DNA of 64,000 nt from Kordiimonas sp. SCSIO 12603 (lineage in GTDB: Bacteria; Pseudomonadota; Alphaproteobacteria; Sphingomonadales; Kordiimonadaceae), in NCBI RefSeq assembly GCF_024398035.1, contig NZ_CP073748.1, forward strand, positions 301,501-365,500, written 5' to 3'. This document shows, in pieces, positions 52,572 to 62,490 of the stretch (positions are counted from its first letter, which is position 1; every line of letters starts with the position of its first letter). The position numbers and the translations under genes are program-made. The notes under the pieces were generated by a model, which saw only the letters and a program-made list of their open reading frames with translations, had not been told where the DNA came from and made no database searches.

Positions 52572-53864
52572 TTATTCTCCAAGAAGGGCCCTGAGCCCAT
52601 CAGGCAAGGTATGCCGCCAGCTAACATGGGAGTGGCCGGTTTTATATTCCTTGTAGGTGACGCTGTAACCTTTGAGCTCAAGGATATCTCTAAGCTCTCG
52701 GTTCGTCCCTACCATACCCGCACCAAGCTCATAAAGCCCGACACCCAGATAGAAGTTGATCGGCACTTTATCAGAAGCTTTAAACGCCTTAATAAGCTTG
52801 CCATCATATGCGGGGTAAACGGGCCAGTTTTTATCCCCCTTCTCCGTAAGCCAATATGAGCCAGACTGTGACAGCACCCCGCCAATAACATCTGAATGCT
52901 TAAAGGCGATATTTGCAGCCGCAAATCCGCCTCGGCTGGGGCCTGAGACAATGACATCAGCCGTATCATCACTGATAGTATATTTACTCTTCACCCAGGG
53001 CACGAGCTCCCCGGCCACAAAATCAGCGAAAGCATCACTGATAAGATCACGGGAACGATTGCCCTGATTGGGAATTAAAACTGCAATGGTTGGTGCGATC
53101 TCACCACCCGCAATCATATTATCCAAAATCGTGGTCATAGGGGTCCAGCCACGATAAAGAGGGCCTGCATTCGCCTCCGCCGCATATTGCCTGCCATCTA
53201 ACTGGATGATGAGATTATGTGATTTATTTTCATCATACTCGGCAGGCACATAAACATGAAGGCGCCGCCCTTCGTTCATGTAGGTGCTCTTAAATGTAAT
53301 GGTTTCCAGCTGGCCTTTCGGCACACCTGGCTGTGCTTCAACATGCGGTGAGACAGGAGCATCAGGCGCATAAAGTGCCCCATCATGGATATGATCCATT
53401 TCCTCTTTCTGGATCACCCCTCCTTTACCGAAGGAGCGGTTTTTAAATTCATTATAGCCATAGATAAACATGGCATCCTTCGGCACGCGCTGGGTGCAGT
53501 AGAATAAATCTGTATTCCCAAGGCGTTTGAAGCGCAACCCATAGAAATCCGGCCCGCCGGACTGAAGGATATAATCCGTATCCTTACTACCCATAGCAAA
53601 GTAGGTAACGAGCATATTCTCTGCATCACCTTCGATAGGCGTGAAGGTATGCTTGTCTTTCAGGCTATTATAAAATCGCTTAACTGCTTCCCTATCTGTA
53701 AGCGACTGAGCCCAAAGCTCATAAAGAGCTTCTGTAGGCAACACCTCTCTTGCAATTTTATGAATATCATCTCCTGCAGCACTAGCCTGATAGGAAGGTG
53801 TTAGCAGTAAAGCTGTCGCAAAGCAGGCGATAAGCCCCTGCTTCAAATATGTTTTTGCTGACAT
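52572..53864 (-). CDS. Exported esterase, enterochelin-esterase-like
   Basis: A 430-residue protein with a signal peptide (about 1-29, cleavage near ASA-AG). The C-terminal half (about 195-425) is an esterase-D/enterochelin esterase type alpha/beta-hydrolase: HVYVPAEYDENKSHNLIIQLDGRQY, nucleophile VSGPSRGGFAAAN and likely catalytic His in GHSHVSWR. The N-terminal part (about 35-190) is a beta-rich Ig-like module that binds substrate in this family. It could hydrolyse esters in the periplasm; whether a siderophore is the substrate is unproven, because no siderophore genes are nearby. Confidence 0.85.
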   Translation of the reverse strand: MSAKTYLKQGLIACFATALLLTPSYQASAAGDDIHKIAREVLPTEALYELWAQSLTDREAVKRFYNSLKDKHTFTPIEGDAENMLVTYFAMGSKDTDYILQSGGPDFYGLRFKRLGNTDLFYCTQRVPKDAMFIYGYNEFKNRSFGKGGVIQKEEMDHIHDGALYAPDAPVSPHVEAQPGVPKGQLETITFKSTYMNEGRRLHVYVPAEYDENKSHNLIIQLDGRQYAAEANAGPLYRGWTPMTTILDNMIAGGEIAPTIAVLIPNQGNRSRDLISDAFADFVAGELVPWVKSKYTISDDTADVIVSGPSRGGFAAANIAFKHSDVIGGVLSQSGSYWLTEKGDKNWPVYPAYDGKLIKAFKASDKVPINFYLGVGLYELGAGMVGTNRELRDILELKGYSVTYKEYKTGHSHVSWRHTLPDGLRALLGE

Positions 53865-53950
53865 AGAGCCCCCTCTGTCATTCTTTATCTATTTTAGATA
53901 AGCACAAACTGGGAAATTATAAGATCAGGGAACTATATAGCCTTAAACGC

Positions 53951-53982
53951 AAAAAACCCTTCCAAAACTGGAAGGGTTTTTT
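53951..53982. terminator. Intrinsic terminator after tRNA-Gly
   Basis: AAAAAACCCTTCC pairs perfectly with GGAAGGGTTTTTT around AAAACT. On the minus strand it follows tRNA-Gly directly. Confidence 0.9.
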
Positions 53983-53985
53983 AAG

Positions 53986-54060
53986 TGGAGCGGGCGATGA
54001 GATTCGAACTCACGACCCTAACCTTGGCAAGGTTATGCTCTACCCCTGAGCTACGCCCGC
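53986..54060 (-). tRNA. tRNA-Gly (anticodon GCC)
   Basis: A 75-base cloverleaf including an encoded CCA. Acceptor stem GCGGGCG/CGCCCGC, D-arm GCTC/GAGC, anticodon arm TAACC-TTGCCAA-GGTTA with GCC, TPsiC arm GTGAG-TTCGAAT-CTCAT with one G-T pair, discriminator T. It decodes GGC and GGU. Confidence 0.97.
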
Positions 54061-54238
54061 TCGGCTTAAATGGGGTACGCAAGTGACTGTGTCGCTTGCT
54101 GTGCGGCGGATAATAGGCATCCGCGTTTCCTTTGCAACACCTTTTTTCATTTTTTTATCATTTTTCTGATAAACCATTGAAAAATAACATTTTTACGCCA
54201 ATATAATTACAGAATTCAACCTATTTAGAGGCTAGATT

Positions 54239-54775
54239 ATGGATGAATCAAGGGAATCCGAAACCAAGCTTTTTGACTTTTTGGACAGGATTGAAATCTC
54301 CACAAAAACTTACCGCCACGAACCCGTATTCACCGTGGAAGAAGCACAGGCAGCAAGGGACGGTGCTGGAGGCATGCCAGGCGGGCACTGTAAGAGCCTT
54401 TTTGTACGGGATAAAAAGAAACGCCGCGCCCTTGTAATGGTAGATGAAAATCGTCGTGTTGACCTTAAATCTCTCTCTGCCCTCATAGGCATGGGACGGC
54501 TTTCCTTTGGTAGCGCCGACAGCCTGAAGGAAATGCTGGGTGTTATCCCCGGTTCTGTTACACCGTTTGCACTTGTTAATCTGCAAGTGCTTCAGGACGC
54601 GGAAGCCCCTCTTATTGTGGCGCTTGATAAAAGCATGATGGAAGAGGAACTTCTTAATTATCACCCACTTCACAATGCAGCCACCACAGCCATCTCCCCG
54701 CAAGACCTGCTTGTGTTCATTCGTGCGTGCGGGTATGAACCCCTTATTGTAGATTTAGATAGCCCCGCCGAATAA
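54239..54775 (+). CDS. YbaK/ProX-type aminoacyl-tRNA deacylase
   Basis: A 178-residue editing-domain protein that hydrolyses mischarged tRNA, most likely Ala-tRNA-Pro as in ProXp-ala/PrdX. The fold is clear: TYRHEPVFTVEEAQAARDG, GGHCKSLFVRDKKKRRALVMVDE with the catalytic-type Lys, LSFGSADSLKEMLGVIPGSVTPFAL and a C-terminal HPLHNAATTAISPQDLLVF. GAGG precedes the ATG. The thioredoxin-like gene begins 19 bp later, suggesting an operon with the next three genes. Confidence 0.92.
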   Translation: MDESRESETKLFDFLDRIEISTKTYRHEPVFTVEEAQAARDGAGGMPGGHCKSLFVRDKKKRRALVMVDENRRVDLKSLSALIGMGRLSFGSADSLKEMLGVIPGSVTPFALVNLQVLQDAEAPLIVALDKSMMEEELLNYHPLHNAATTAISPQDLLVFIRACGYEPLIVDLDSPAE

Positions 54776-54794
54776 ACGGCCACAAAAGAGATAT

Positions 54795-55730
54795 ATGATG
54801 GACCAGATGACAGGTGGCCCAGCAGCCGCACAAGACACACTGATTAAAGATGGTGATATCCAGAGCTTTGCAGTTGATGTAATTGAAGCCTCTAAAACCC
54901 GGCCTGTTATCGTAGATTTCTGGGCTGATTGGTGCACACCGTGCAAGCAGCTTATGCCTGCGCTAGAGCAAGCTGTAAATGCTGCGGGCGGGACGGTTGC
55001 CCTTGTGAAGGTAAACGCAGACCAGAACCAAACACTGTGCGCACAATTGCAGGTTCAAAGCCTGCCTACCGTACTTGCTTTTTGGCAAGGGCAACCCGTT
55101 GATGGTTTCCAGGGTGCAGTGCCACCATCACAAATTACCGCCTTCATTGAACGGCTCACCCAAATCTCTGGTGGAGCGGGTGCAGCAGGCAATCCACTTG
55201 ATGAAGCGATGGATCAGGCGGAAGCAATGCTGGAAGCAGGGCAGGCAGAGCAAGCCGCCGCTATATACCAGCAAGTGCTAAGCCATGATAACACCAACAT
55301 TCGTGGGCTCATTGGCTTCGCGGAAGTAAGCTTCTCTATGGGTGAACTTGAGCAGGCCAAACAAATTCTCGATGCGGTAGACAGTAAAGCCGCAGCCGAA
55401 GCCAAGCTTACAGAGCGGGTTCAAAAGCTGGAAACATCTATTGAGCTGGCCAGCCAGGCCGAGGATGCCGGAGATGCTGAAGCCCTCGAAAAACAGTTAG
55501 AAAGTGATCCAAGTAACCATTCTGTACGTTATGAGTTAGCACTGGCACGTCAGGCGACAGGTGATATGGCGGCCGCTGCAGAAGCACTTCTCGGCATTAT
55601 TATGCGCGACAGAGAGTGGGAAGACGGCAAAGCCCGCGAACAACTCTTGAAGTTATTCGAGGCAGCAGGACCTACAGACCCTTTCACTCTGAAATACAGA
55701 AGAAGGCTTTCCTCAATCCTTTTCAGCTAA
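54795..55730 (+). CDS. ybbN: YbbN/CnoX-like thioredoxin with TPRs
   Basis: A 311-residue co-chaperone. The thioredoxin domain (about 18-125) has an intact WCTPCK active site, unlike the E. coli YbbN, where the first Cys is missing, and SLPTVLAFWQGQPVDGFQG with the cis-Pro. The C-terminal half (about 135-305) is TPR-like and rich in Ala and Glu (MLEAGQAEQAAAIYQQVL). It is thought to hold redox-damaged proteins and pass them to chaperonins. Two adjacent ATG codons are possible starts. Confidence 0.93.
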   Translation: MMDQMTGGPAAAQDTLIKDGDIQSFAVDVIEASKTRPVIVDFWADWCTPCKQLMPALEQAVNAAGGTVALVKVNADQNQTLCAQLQVQSLPTVLAFWQGQPVDGFQGAVPPSQITAFIERLTQISGGAGAAGNPLDEAMDQAEAMLEAGQAEQAAAIYQQVLSHDNTNIRGLIGFAEVSFSMGELEQAKQILDAVDSKAAAEAKLTERVQKLETSIELASQAEDAGDAEALEKQLESDPSNHSVRYELALARQATGDMAAAAEALLGIIMRDREWEDGKAREQLLKLFEAAGPTDPFTLKYRRRLSSILFS

Positions 55731-55742
55731 CAGGAAAAAAAT

Positions 55743-56378
55743 ATGACAGAAGACATTCAGAACATTTCAAACTTGCCTTCTGTCATACCCGTATTTCCGC
55801 TGAGCGGGGTTATATTGCTGCCCGGCAGTGATTTGCCGCTACATATCTTCGAACCGAGATACCGGCAAATGATTGAAGACGCTTATGAAAGTGATCAAAT
55901 CATCGGCATGATCCAACCTACGGAAAATGAAGCCGGAACCGTCCCTGAATTATACAATATTGGCGGCGCAGGAAGCATCACTTCCCTGACACCACTTGAA
56001 GACGGACGCTATCTTATCAACCTCAAAGGTATCAGCCGATTTAATATCCTACAGGAATTGCCAGCAACAACACCATATCGACAGGTCGCCGCCGAATGGC
56101 TTGTTGATCAATATATCATGCCAGACAACTTTGATAGAGACGACTTGATAAAACTGCTGCAAGGATTCCTATCGGGAAAAGAGCTGGCCGCAGATTTCAG
56201 CCGGCTGAAGGATATGCCAAACAATGTTTTTATAGATACATTATCAATGGCCATTCCATTCGAGCCTGCAGAAAAACAAGCGTTGCTTGAAGCTGAAAGC
56301 CCTTGGGCAAGAACAGAAATATTTACAAGCTTGCTCCAAATGGCCGTTGGTGGCAATTTGACTGAAATACCCAACTAG
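55743..56378 (+). CDS. Lon substrate-binding (LON-N) domain protein
   Basis: A 211-residue protein of the peptidase S16 N-terminal family without a protease domain. [21 protein letters not shown] and [14 protein letters not shown] are typical, followed by [22 protein letters not shown]. It may act in substrate handling; the exact role in alphaproteobacteria is unknown. It starts 12 bp after the ybbN stop. Confidence 0.93.
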   Translation: MTEDIQNISNLPSVIPVFPLSGVILLPGSDLPLHIFEPRYRQMIEDAYESDQIIGMIQPTENEAGTVPELYNIGGAGSITSLTPLEDGRYLINLKGISRFNILQELPATTPYRQVAAEWLVDQYIMPDNFDRDDLIKLLQGFLSGKELAADFSRLKDMPNNVFIDTLSMAIPFEPAEKQALLEAESPWARTEIFTSLLQMAVGGNLTEIPN

Positions 56379-56388
56379 CGAGATTGCT

Positions 56389-56568
56389 ATGAACCATCAA
56401 ACCAACCCCAAACTTCTTGAGCTATTGGTATGCCCAGTAACGAGGGACACCCTTGAATATGATAAGGAAAATCAAGAGCTTATTTGTGAAAAGGCAGGGC
56501 TGGCCTTCCCTATCAGAGATGGTATTCCAATTTTACTTGTTGATGAAGCACGCGAGTTAAATGATTAG
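56389..56568 (+). CDS. Trm112 family protein
   Basis: A 59-residue protein. It begins with [17 protein letters not shown] and ends with [21 protein letters not shown], the pattern of Trm112/YcaR-type small proteins that partner methyltransferases. The CPVT and LICEK cysteines are retained, fewer than four, so zinc binding is uncertain. It starts 10 bp after the Lon-N gene and ends the operon. Confidence 0.92.
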   Translation: MNHQTNPKLLELLVCPVTRDTLEYDKENQELICEKAGLAFPIRDGIPILLVDEARELND

Positions 56569-56580
56569 CAAGCTAAATAA

Positions 56581-56615
56581 AATAGCTACACCAAGATGAT
56601 GTAGCTATTGATTTT
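56581..56615. terminator. Terminator between Trm112 and HIT genes
   Basis: AATAGCTACA (56581-56590) pairs with TGTAGCTATT (56600-56609) around a 9-base loop, then GATTTT. Convergent genes on both sides. Confidence 0.75.
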
Positions 56616-56654
56616 CCTGACATTTTTATGGTTAAAAAATAGTTAATAAACTAA

Positions 56655-57023
56655 CTATCCAAAACTTTTATCCAACATTGGCCCAAGTGGTTTGCCGCCC
56701 ATAATATGGATATGCAAATGCGGCACTTCCTGATGGCTATTAGGTCCAGCGTTAGCAATTGTGCGGTATCCAGGCTCAATAAGCCCTAATTCATCCGCCA
56801 CTTTCCCAACAGCACGCATATAACCAACCACCAGTTCCGCAGGTGCATCTGCTGTAAAATCTGCCATTGATACATATTCCCCCTTTGGGATCACCAGTAC
56901 ATGCACAGGTGCCTGAGGGTTGATATCATGAAACGCGAGCGCAAATTCATCCTCATAAACCTTGTTACAAGGAATCTCACCTCTCAGAATTTTCGCGAAA
57001 ATATTCTCGGGATCGTACGCCAT
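56655..57023 (-). CDS. Histidine triad (HinT-like) protein
   Basis: A 122-residue protein. NIFAKILRGEIPCNKVYEDE and the triad VPHLHIHIMGGKPLGPM match HinT purine-nucleoside phosphoramidases with the canonical H-x-H-x-H-x-x. The start at 57023 was preferred because GGAG lies upstream; the longer form from 57035 is less likely. This is the second HIT protein in the window and, unlike the 6246 gene, has the full triad. Confidence 0.95.
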   Translation of the reverse strand: MAYDPENIFAKILRGEIPCNKVYEDEFALAFHDINPQAPVHVLVIPKGEYVSMADFTADAPAELVVGYMRAVGKVADELGLIEPGYRTIANAGPNSHQEVPHLHIHIMGGKPLGPMLDKSFG

Positions 57024-57059
57024 AATATGCTCCAAACTTATAGTTGTCTAAACCAACTT

Positions 57060-57899
57060 TTAATCTAAATAGCCCGGCAACTTCGGTAAAGCACCTGTAT
57101 CTTTCTTTTCGTGCTGGATAACAACACGCGCACCAAGTTCCTTCGCTTTCGCTTCAAAAGCATCCATAGACTTGAGCGTATCTTCCGCATTTGTATTAAA
57201 GGTTGGCACCGTGCGCAGCTTGCGGGAATCAGTAAGGTGATACAAATCACCCGTTAGAAGAACTGGACCTTCTTTTTCAAGATTAACAAGCAGTGTGGTA
57301 TGCCCTGGCGTGTGGCCCGGCATAGAGAGAATAGTTACAGAACCATCACCAAACACATCATGATCACCAGTGAAGGTAATTTTCTCAGCATTTTCCATTT
57401 TATCATAGGCGCTAAATGTTTGTGCCTGAGCTCGCATGGCATCACTGAACATATGTGCATATTCATTTTCGTGCACAATCCACTTTGCCCCAGCAAAATC
57501 ATTCAAGTTACCGGCATGATCAAAATGCGAGTGAGAGATAGAAACATAATCAATATCCTTCTCACTCATACCAATTTCTGCCAGCTGATCCTGAATGGTT
57601 TTCTTTAAACTGATATGGAAACCCGGCACAGACATACCTTCAGGTAAATCCTTGATCGCCTTTGGAAGACCCGTATCCCAAAGAAGCGTACCTTTAGGGT
57701 GCTTGACCACAAAACAAGCGTCACCCGCTTGGTTATCTCGGCCATTAAACTCACCGTCTTTGGCAAAAATTGCCAAGTCTTTCATGTGAATATCACCGCA
57801 ATCGAGTGTGTAAAGCTTCACATCAGCAGCAGTAGCATCCGCTGAACCCAGAAAAATTGAAGAAATGAGAGCGCTTGCAGCTAGGAAGGATTTTTTCAT
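57060..57899 (-). CDS. Exported metallo-beta-lactamase fold, lactonase-like
   Basis: A 279-residue protein with a signal peptide (about 1-24, ADATA). The MBL core has the H-x-H-x-D-H metal motif SISHSHFDHAGN, the second-site His in MPGHTPGHTTLLV and Asp in LTGDLYHLTD, and a C-terminal His in VIQHEKKD. The sequence belongs to the AHL-lactonase-like (AttM/AiiA) group, whose members open lactone rings. Periplasmic location is unusual for quorum quenching enzymes. Substrate unproven. Confidence 0.88.
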   Translation of the reverse strand: MKKSFLAASALISSIFLGSADATAADVKLYTLDCGDIHMKDLAIFAKDGEFNGRDNQAGDACFVVKHPKGTLLWDTGLPKAIKDLPEGMSVPGFHISLKKTIQDQLAEIGMSEKDIDYVSISHSHFDHAGNLNDFAGAKWIVHENEYAHMFSDAMRAQAQTFSAYDKMENAEKITFTGDHDVFGDGSVTILSMPGHTPGHTTLLVNLEKEGPVLLTGDLYHLTDSRKLRTVPTFNTNAEDTLKSMDAFEAKAKELGARVVIQHEKKDTGALPKLPGYLD

Positions 57900-57979
57900 C
57901 CTGTTTCCCCATATCAGAAGTGATTAATCGGTACCGTTAAAGTGGGCCTATGCCTTCAGGCTGTCAACCAAAAGCCCAA

Positions 57980-58007
57980 AAGAAAAGGGCGCCCACTGAG
58001 CGCCCTC
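57980..58007 (-). terminator. Intrinsic terminator after hslU
   Basis: On the minus strand AGGGCGC pairs with GCGCCCT around a 7-base loop, followed by TTTTCTTTT. Confidence 0.85.
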
Positions 58008-58034
58008 CGATAAAACTGGTAAAAGGAATATCCC

Positions 58035-59342
58035 CTAGAGGATAAACTTGGAAAGATCGCTTTCTTCCGCAACTTCACCCATGTTGGTTTTAACGAAATC
58101 AGCGTCCACCTTAATAGTGGTGCCAGATGTATCGCTCGCAGTGAAGGAAATCTCCTCAAGTACTTTTTCAAGCACCGTATGCAGGCGGCGGGCACCAATG
58201 TTTTCAACTGTCTCGTTAAAGTGAGCTGAAATGCGAGCGATTTCATCGATACCGCTATCATCAAACTCAAGCGTGACACCTTCAGTACCCATAAGCGCCG
58301 TATATTGGCGGATCAGGCTGTAATCAGGCTCCGTGAGAATACGTTTAAAATCAGCCTCTGTAAGATCTTCAAGCTCCACGCGGATCGGCAGACGGCCTTG
58401 AAGTTCTGGCAGCAGATCGCTCGGCTTCGCGAGATGGAAAGCGCCTGACGCAATAAAGAGGATATGATCCGTTTTAATAGCACCGTGCTTGGTGGAAACC
58501 GTTGTACCTTCGATAAGCGGCAACAAGTCCCGCTGCACGCCTTCTCGGCTCACATCACCACCGCGCGCATCCTGACGCGCACAGATTTTGTCTACCTCAT
58601 CAAGGAAAACGATACCGTGGTTTTCAACCAGTGAAATAGCTTCACGGGTGCTGCCTTCATCATCAATCAGTTTCTCGGATTCTTCACCCATCAGCACTTC
58701 GTAAGCTTCAGAAACTGTCAGGCGTTTCTTCACTTTACGGCCACCCATGGCTTTACCGAACATATCACCAAGATTGAGCATTCCCACGCTTGCGCCCGGC
58801 ATACCCGGAATTTCCATCTGCGGGAATGGGTTGGCGTTATCGTCTACTTCCAGTTCAATTTCTTTTTCGGAAAGCTCACCTTCCCGCAGCATTTTGCGGA
58901 ATTTCTGGCGAGTTGCATCTGTTGCTGTGTCACCTACAAGCGCATCAAGAACCCGCTCTTCGGCGTGCAGTTCAGCTTTTGCAGCAACTTCTTTCTTCTT
59001 CTTTTCCTTCACCATCAGGATAGCGGATTCGATAAGATCACGGATGATCTGTTCCACGTCACGGCCCACATAACCCACTTCTGTGAATTTGGTCGCTTCA
59101 ACCTTGATGAAAGGCGCTTCCGCAAGCTTTGCTAGGCGGCGAGAAATTTCCGTTTTACCAACACCTGTCGGGCCTACCATCAGAATATTCTTTGGCAGAA
59201 CTTCCTCACGCATACCTTCTTCAAGCTGCTGGCGGCGCCAACGGTTACGAAGTGCTACAGCCACAGCTTTCTTGGCATCTTTTTGCCCGATAATGAAACG
59301 GTCCAGTTCAGATACGATTTCACGCGGTGAAAAACTTGTCAT
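58035..59342 (-). CDS. hslU: ATP-dependent protease ATPase subunit HslU
   Basis: A 435-residue AAA+ unfoldase of HslVU. Walker [18 protein letters not shown], Walker [11 protein letters not shown], sensor/arginine finger regions and the C-terminal DLSKFIL, which inserts in HslV, are all present. An intermediate domain lies at about 110-235. AGGAG precedes the ATG. It follows hslV by 14 bp. Confidence 0.98.
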   Translation of the reverse strand: MTSFSPREIVSELDRFIIGQKDAKKAVAVALRNRWRRQQLEEGMREEVLPKNILMVGPTGVGKTEISRRLAKLAEAPFIKVEATKFTEVGYVGRDVEQIIRDLIESAILMVKEKKKKEVAAKAELHAEERVLDALVGDTATDATRQKFRKMLREGELSEKEIELEVDDNANPFPQMEIPGMPGASVGMLNLGDMFGKAMGGRKVKKRLTVSEAYEVLMGEESEKLIDDEGSTREAISLVENHGIVFLDEVDKICARQDARGGDVSREGVQRDLLPLIEGTTVSTKHGAIKTDHILFIASGAFHLAKPSDLLPELQGRLPIRVELEDLTEADFKRILTEPDYSLIRQYTALMGTEGVTLEFDDSGIDEIARISAHFNETVENIGARRLHTVLEKVLEEISFTASDTSGTTIKVDADFVKTNMGEVAEESDLSKFIL

Positions 59343-59356
59343 GACAAAACTCCTAA

Positions 59357-59926
59357 CTATTCAGCGGCTTCGATATCCATTGTTTCCACAACGATGTTTT
59401 CGTTTGTGTAAACACAGATATCCGCTGCAATTTTCATGGCTTTACGCGCGATTTCTTCAGATGTCATATCCTGATCATAGAGCGCAAGCGCTGCCGCTTG
59501 GGCAAAATTACCACCAGAACCAATGGCTACAACACCGTGTTCTGGCTCAAGCACATCACCATTACCTGTAACAACCAGGCTTGTGCTTTGGTCTACAACA
59601 ATCATCATTGCCTGAAGCTGGCGCAGGTATTTATCTGTACGCCAATCTTTCGCAAGCTCCACACACGCACGAGCAAGTTGGCCTGGGTGGCGCTCAAGCT
59701 TGGCCTCCAGCCTTTCAAAAAGTGTGAAAGCATCAGCGGTTGCGCCTGCGAAACCCGCAATCACCTTACCGCCAGCCAAGTGGCGTACTTTGCGCGCATT
59801 GGCTTTCATTACTGTATCGCCAACAGAAACCTGGCCATCACCTGCGATAACAACCTTATCGCCTTTTCTTACGCTACAAATTGTGGTGGCATGCCATGTA
59901 GGAAGCTTATCGTTGAACTGTGTCAT
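59357..59926 (-). CDS. hslV: ATP-dependent protease peptidase subunit HslV
   Basis: A 189-residue N-terminal threonine hydrolase. The family core [21 protein letters not shown] is intact, with the catalytic Thr at about residue 14-15 rather than residue 2. So there is a 13-residue N-terminal extension, also seen in some other alphaproteobacterial HslV as I recall. The extension must be cleaved to expose the Thr. Ends [12 protein letters not shown]. Forms an operon with hslU. Confidence 0.97.
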   Translation of the reverse strand: MTQFNDKLPTWHATTICSVRKGDKVVIAGDGQVSVGDTVMKANARKVRHLAGGKVIAGFAGATADAFTLFERLEAKLERHPGQLARACVELAKDWRTDKYLRQLQAMMIVVDQSTSLVVTGNGDVLEPEHGVVAIGSGGNFAQAAALALYDQDMTSEEIARKAMKIAADICVYTNENIVVETMDIEAAE

Positions 59927-60047
59927 TAAAAGACGTGTCCTTATTCTTATTTCTTTTCACAGCCTCATATATGCACGCATACGCAGCTGGACAAGCGGGA
60001 ATTCATAAAAACCAAGTGAGATTGCGAAGGGAATGCCCTTAAAAACA

Positions 60048-60971
60048 CTAACGTCCCCGTATTTTATTCATCAAGGTAATCGCTTCCTGCGGCATCAGGA
60101 AGTTATAGAGTTTTTTCACCATATTCAGAGCCGTTTTACCTTGGGGCTTTTCATGCTGCCAAGGGGTTCCTCGCAGATAAAACCAATAATCCTTCTTATA
60201 AGGATGTGCGCTTAAATAATGCCACGGTTTAAGAGGGGTATTATAGTGAACAACCACCGCTTCTCTTACAATGCGCTTCCGTTCAGAAGCCTGTATCTGC
60301 AATTCATTCTTTCGCCAAATGAACGGAACAATGAGATTCCAGCGGTAATCAAGAACGTGCCGGTCCGCATAATAACAGGCGTTCAGCGCATCCTGATCTG
60401 GGAAAGATAATTTATCCGGGTTCGCTGCTATATAGGGCAGCAAGGTATCCAGCGGTTTACTGGACCGCCATTTATCCATATCAAACAAGAGCACACCGGA
60501 ATTAAAATATTCATATTCTGGTGGAAGGTCTAATGCCGCACACTGAGCAGAGTGAGGAATAGATACAGCCCCGAACATCTTACCTTCAAGATCAGTATTA
60601 AAGAGCGGTGCAATATCACCGCGAACGATAATATCAGAATCCAGATACAGAACCCGCTTTACATCGCTTTCAAAAAATTCAACTACCCAGAAGCGGTTAA
60701 ACATATCAATGGACCAATAGCTTTTAGTCGCTGCTTTAAGGCTATCGTCCGGCTGGAAATCTATGACCCTGATATCTGCATTTTCATATGTGTCTGCAAT
60801 AGACCTTAGCTTAGCTGGAATACTCGTATCTTCAAAATGCCCTACAACACAAATATCGTGATGCTTCAGGCTACTGTTTTCGAGCAATGATTTAATACAT
60901 GCCGCTGAATGCTGAGCATACAAACCATTGGTGCAAAAAAGAAAATGACCTCGATCAGGATTAGGTTGCAT
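60048..60971 (-). CDS. Glycosyltransferase family 8
   Basis: A 307-residue protein. GT-A fold: HFLFCTNGLYAQHSAACIKSLL at the start, VLYLDSDIIVRGDIAPLF with the DxD metal motif, FNSGVLLFDMDKWR, SFPDQDALNACYY and a C-terminal VVHYNTPLKPWHYL. This resembles GT8 retaining alpha-glycosyltransferases, such as LPS galactosyltransferases. AGGAAGG precedes the ATG. Likely modifies surface glycans. Confidence 0.93.
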   Translation of the reverse strand: MQPNPDRGHFLFCTNGLYAQHSAACIKSLLENSSLKHHDICVVGHFEDTSIPAKLRSIADTYENADIRVIDFQPDDSLKAATKSYWSIDMFNRFWVVEFFESDVKRVLYLDSDIIVRGDIAPLFNTDLEGKMFGAVSIPHSAQCAALDLPPEYEYFNSGVLLFDMDKWRSSKPLDTLLPYIAANPDKLSFPDQDALNACYYADRHVLDYRWNLIVPFIWRKNELQIQASERKRIVREAVVVHYNTPLKPWHYLSAHPYKKDYWFYLRGTPWQHEKPQGKTALNMVKKLYNFLMPQEAITLMNKIRGR

Positions 60972-60996
60972 ATATATGCCTTCCTAATTTGGGAAG

Positions 60997-62409
60997 TTAC
61001 GATTTAAGCTTCTTCAGTGTCAGATAGAACCACTTGGCCTGCTTTCTAATGCCCACCGCTTCAGTAACATCTGCCATATAACGCACAAACCTGGTCCACC
61101 AATATATGTTGAACATATATTTTGCCACGCCAATTGGATTACGCCAGAAATAGTGGCGATACATCTTCTGAAGATCCCGCTTGCTGAACACTTTCGCATT
61201 ACCGCCATACTTGGCAACGCGTGGTGAAAAATCAGGATATAGTGTCATATTGATAAGCTGGGTTTTCATAAAGTTACCAATCAGCAAATCATCAAAATAT
61301 CCCCACTCCACTGTCTCAAGAAGCGAATTACGCGGCACAAAGAAACACACGCCTCTTGGTTTCTTACGCTGTTTTTTACGTTCCAACACACGGCGTTTTT
61401 CACCGCCCACTTCCACGTCAATGAAATCTACAATGTCGTAGATGGTTTCAAACTGCTGAAAGAAGCCGAAAACCCGCTTCCATTCTTCTTCAGACAGTTT
61501 TTCATCCCAGTCATCCTGCCCGGTATTTCCAAGGAACTGGCTTTCATCAGGCTTTTGGGATGGCCAATCTTCATGGATATCACCAGTACCCAGATCACAG
61601 GTAACAAAAGGGGGAACCACCTGAACCGAAGGTTGGTTCCAGTGCCTGCACATATCCTTATAGGTAAATTCATAATCATTCACCCACATGCTATCCGAAC
61701 GCACAAGGAAGTGCTGGGAAGAAGAGATACAGAAATACTTACCGCCTAAGCCGTGAATTTCATTCGCGGCATCCTGAATACAGCCCATCTTATAATTTTC
61801 AGGCGCTTCAATGGTTCTATTGCCGTGCTCATCCACGTAATTGAGCATGTCAGCCCCAATCCCAACCAGCTTAAAAACATAAACCTTATCGTTGGGGTGT
61901 TCCTTTACCAGATTTCTGATGAAGGAGAATTCGCCACACAGTGGGGAGTCATTCAGGTTGATTAACAGCGCATCCCCAAACCGCATAATCAGAATACCGT
62001 CCTGATTAATGTTATCGAGGCAGAGAATTTCGAGTTTTTCGTGAAGACGATACCATTTTTTATATTGCATCACTTCAACTTCGAAGCCGTCATTCTTCAG
62101 GCCTTCGGAAATTTCATCATGATAGTGGTTCGGGATAAGAACCTTCTTACCCTTTGGCAACAGCTCCAGAGATTCATGGTGTAAATGATCAGGATGGCCG
62201 TGCGATATCCAGAGATATTCGCTATCCTTTACCGACTGGATTTCTTCTTCAGAGAAGGGATGATGCAGCGCCCAGCTATCAAAATAAGCGCGCCCAGTAA
62301 GCCAAGGGTCTGTTGTTAGCAATACTTCATCATTCAGGCGCAACTGAATAGTTGCATTCCCCATAGTTTTAAAACGTAAAGTATCTGAACCATTCATTTC
62401 CGTAGGCAT
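60997..62409 (-). CDS. Large MBL-fold hydrolase, CMAH/UlaG-like
   Basis: A 470-residue protein. The MBL domain (about 8-220) has the metal motif WISHGHPDHLHHESL, an acidic strand NINQDGILIMRFGDALLINLNDSP and DPWLTGRAY near the N terminus. The pattern matches the MBL domain of vertebrate-type CMP-Neu5Ac hydroxylase relatives and other UlaG-like enzymes, but no Rieske Cys/His motif is visible. The remaining half (about 230-465) is Trp- and Tyr-rich and I do not recognise it. It sits between two glycosyltransferase genes. Confidence 0.75.
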   Translation of the reverse strand: MPTEMNGSDTLRFKTMGNATIQLRLNDEVLLTTDPWLTGRAYFDSWALHHPFSEEEIQSVKDSEYLWISHGHPDHLHHESLELLPKGKKVLIPNHYHDEISEGLKNDGFEVEVMQYKKWYRLHEKLEILCLDNINQDGILIMRFGDALLINLNDSPLCGEFSFIRNLVKEHPNDKVYVFKLVGIGADMLNYVDEHGNRTIEAPENYKMGCIQDAANEIHGLGGKYFCISSSQHFLVRSDSMWVNDYEFTYKDMCRHWNQPSVQVVPPFVTCDLGTGDIHEDWPSQKPDESQFLGNTGQDDWDEKLSEEEWKRVFGFFQQFETIYDIVDFIDVEVGGEKRRVLERKKQRKKPRGVCFFVPRNSLLETVEWGYFDDLLIGNFMKTQLINMTLYPDFSPRVAKYGGNAKVFSKRDLQKMYRHYFWRNPIGVAKYMFNIYWWTRFVRYMADVTEAVGIRKQAKWFYLTLKKLKS

Positions 62410-62490
62410 ACAAAATCTCTAGTTAGCGCGGCATTATTAAAATTAGACATATCGTCAAAGATTATCAAAGCAAAGCATTCTTATCACAGA

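Noticed and set aside
52572-53864. Siderophore function for the esterase
   Set aside because: The fold is similar to enterochelin esterase, but there are no siderophore biosynthesis or uptake genes nearby.
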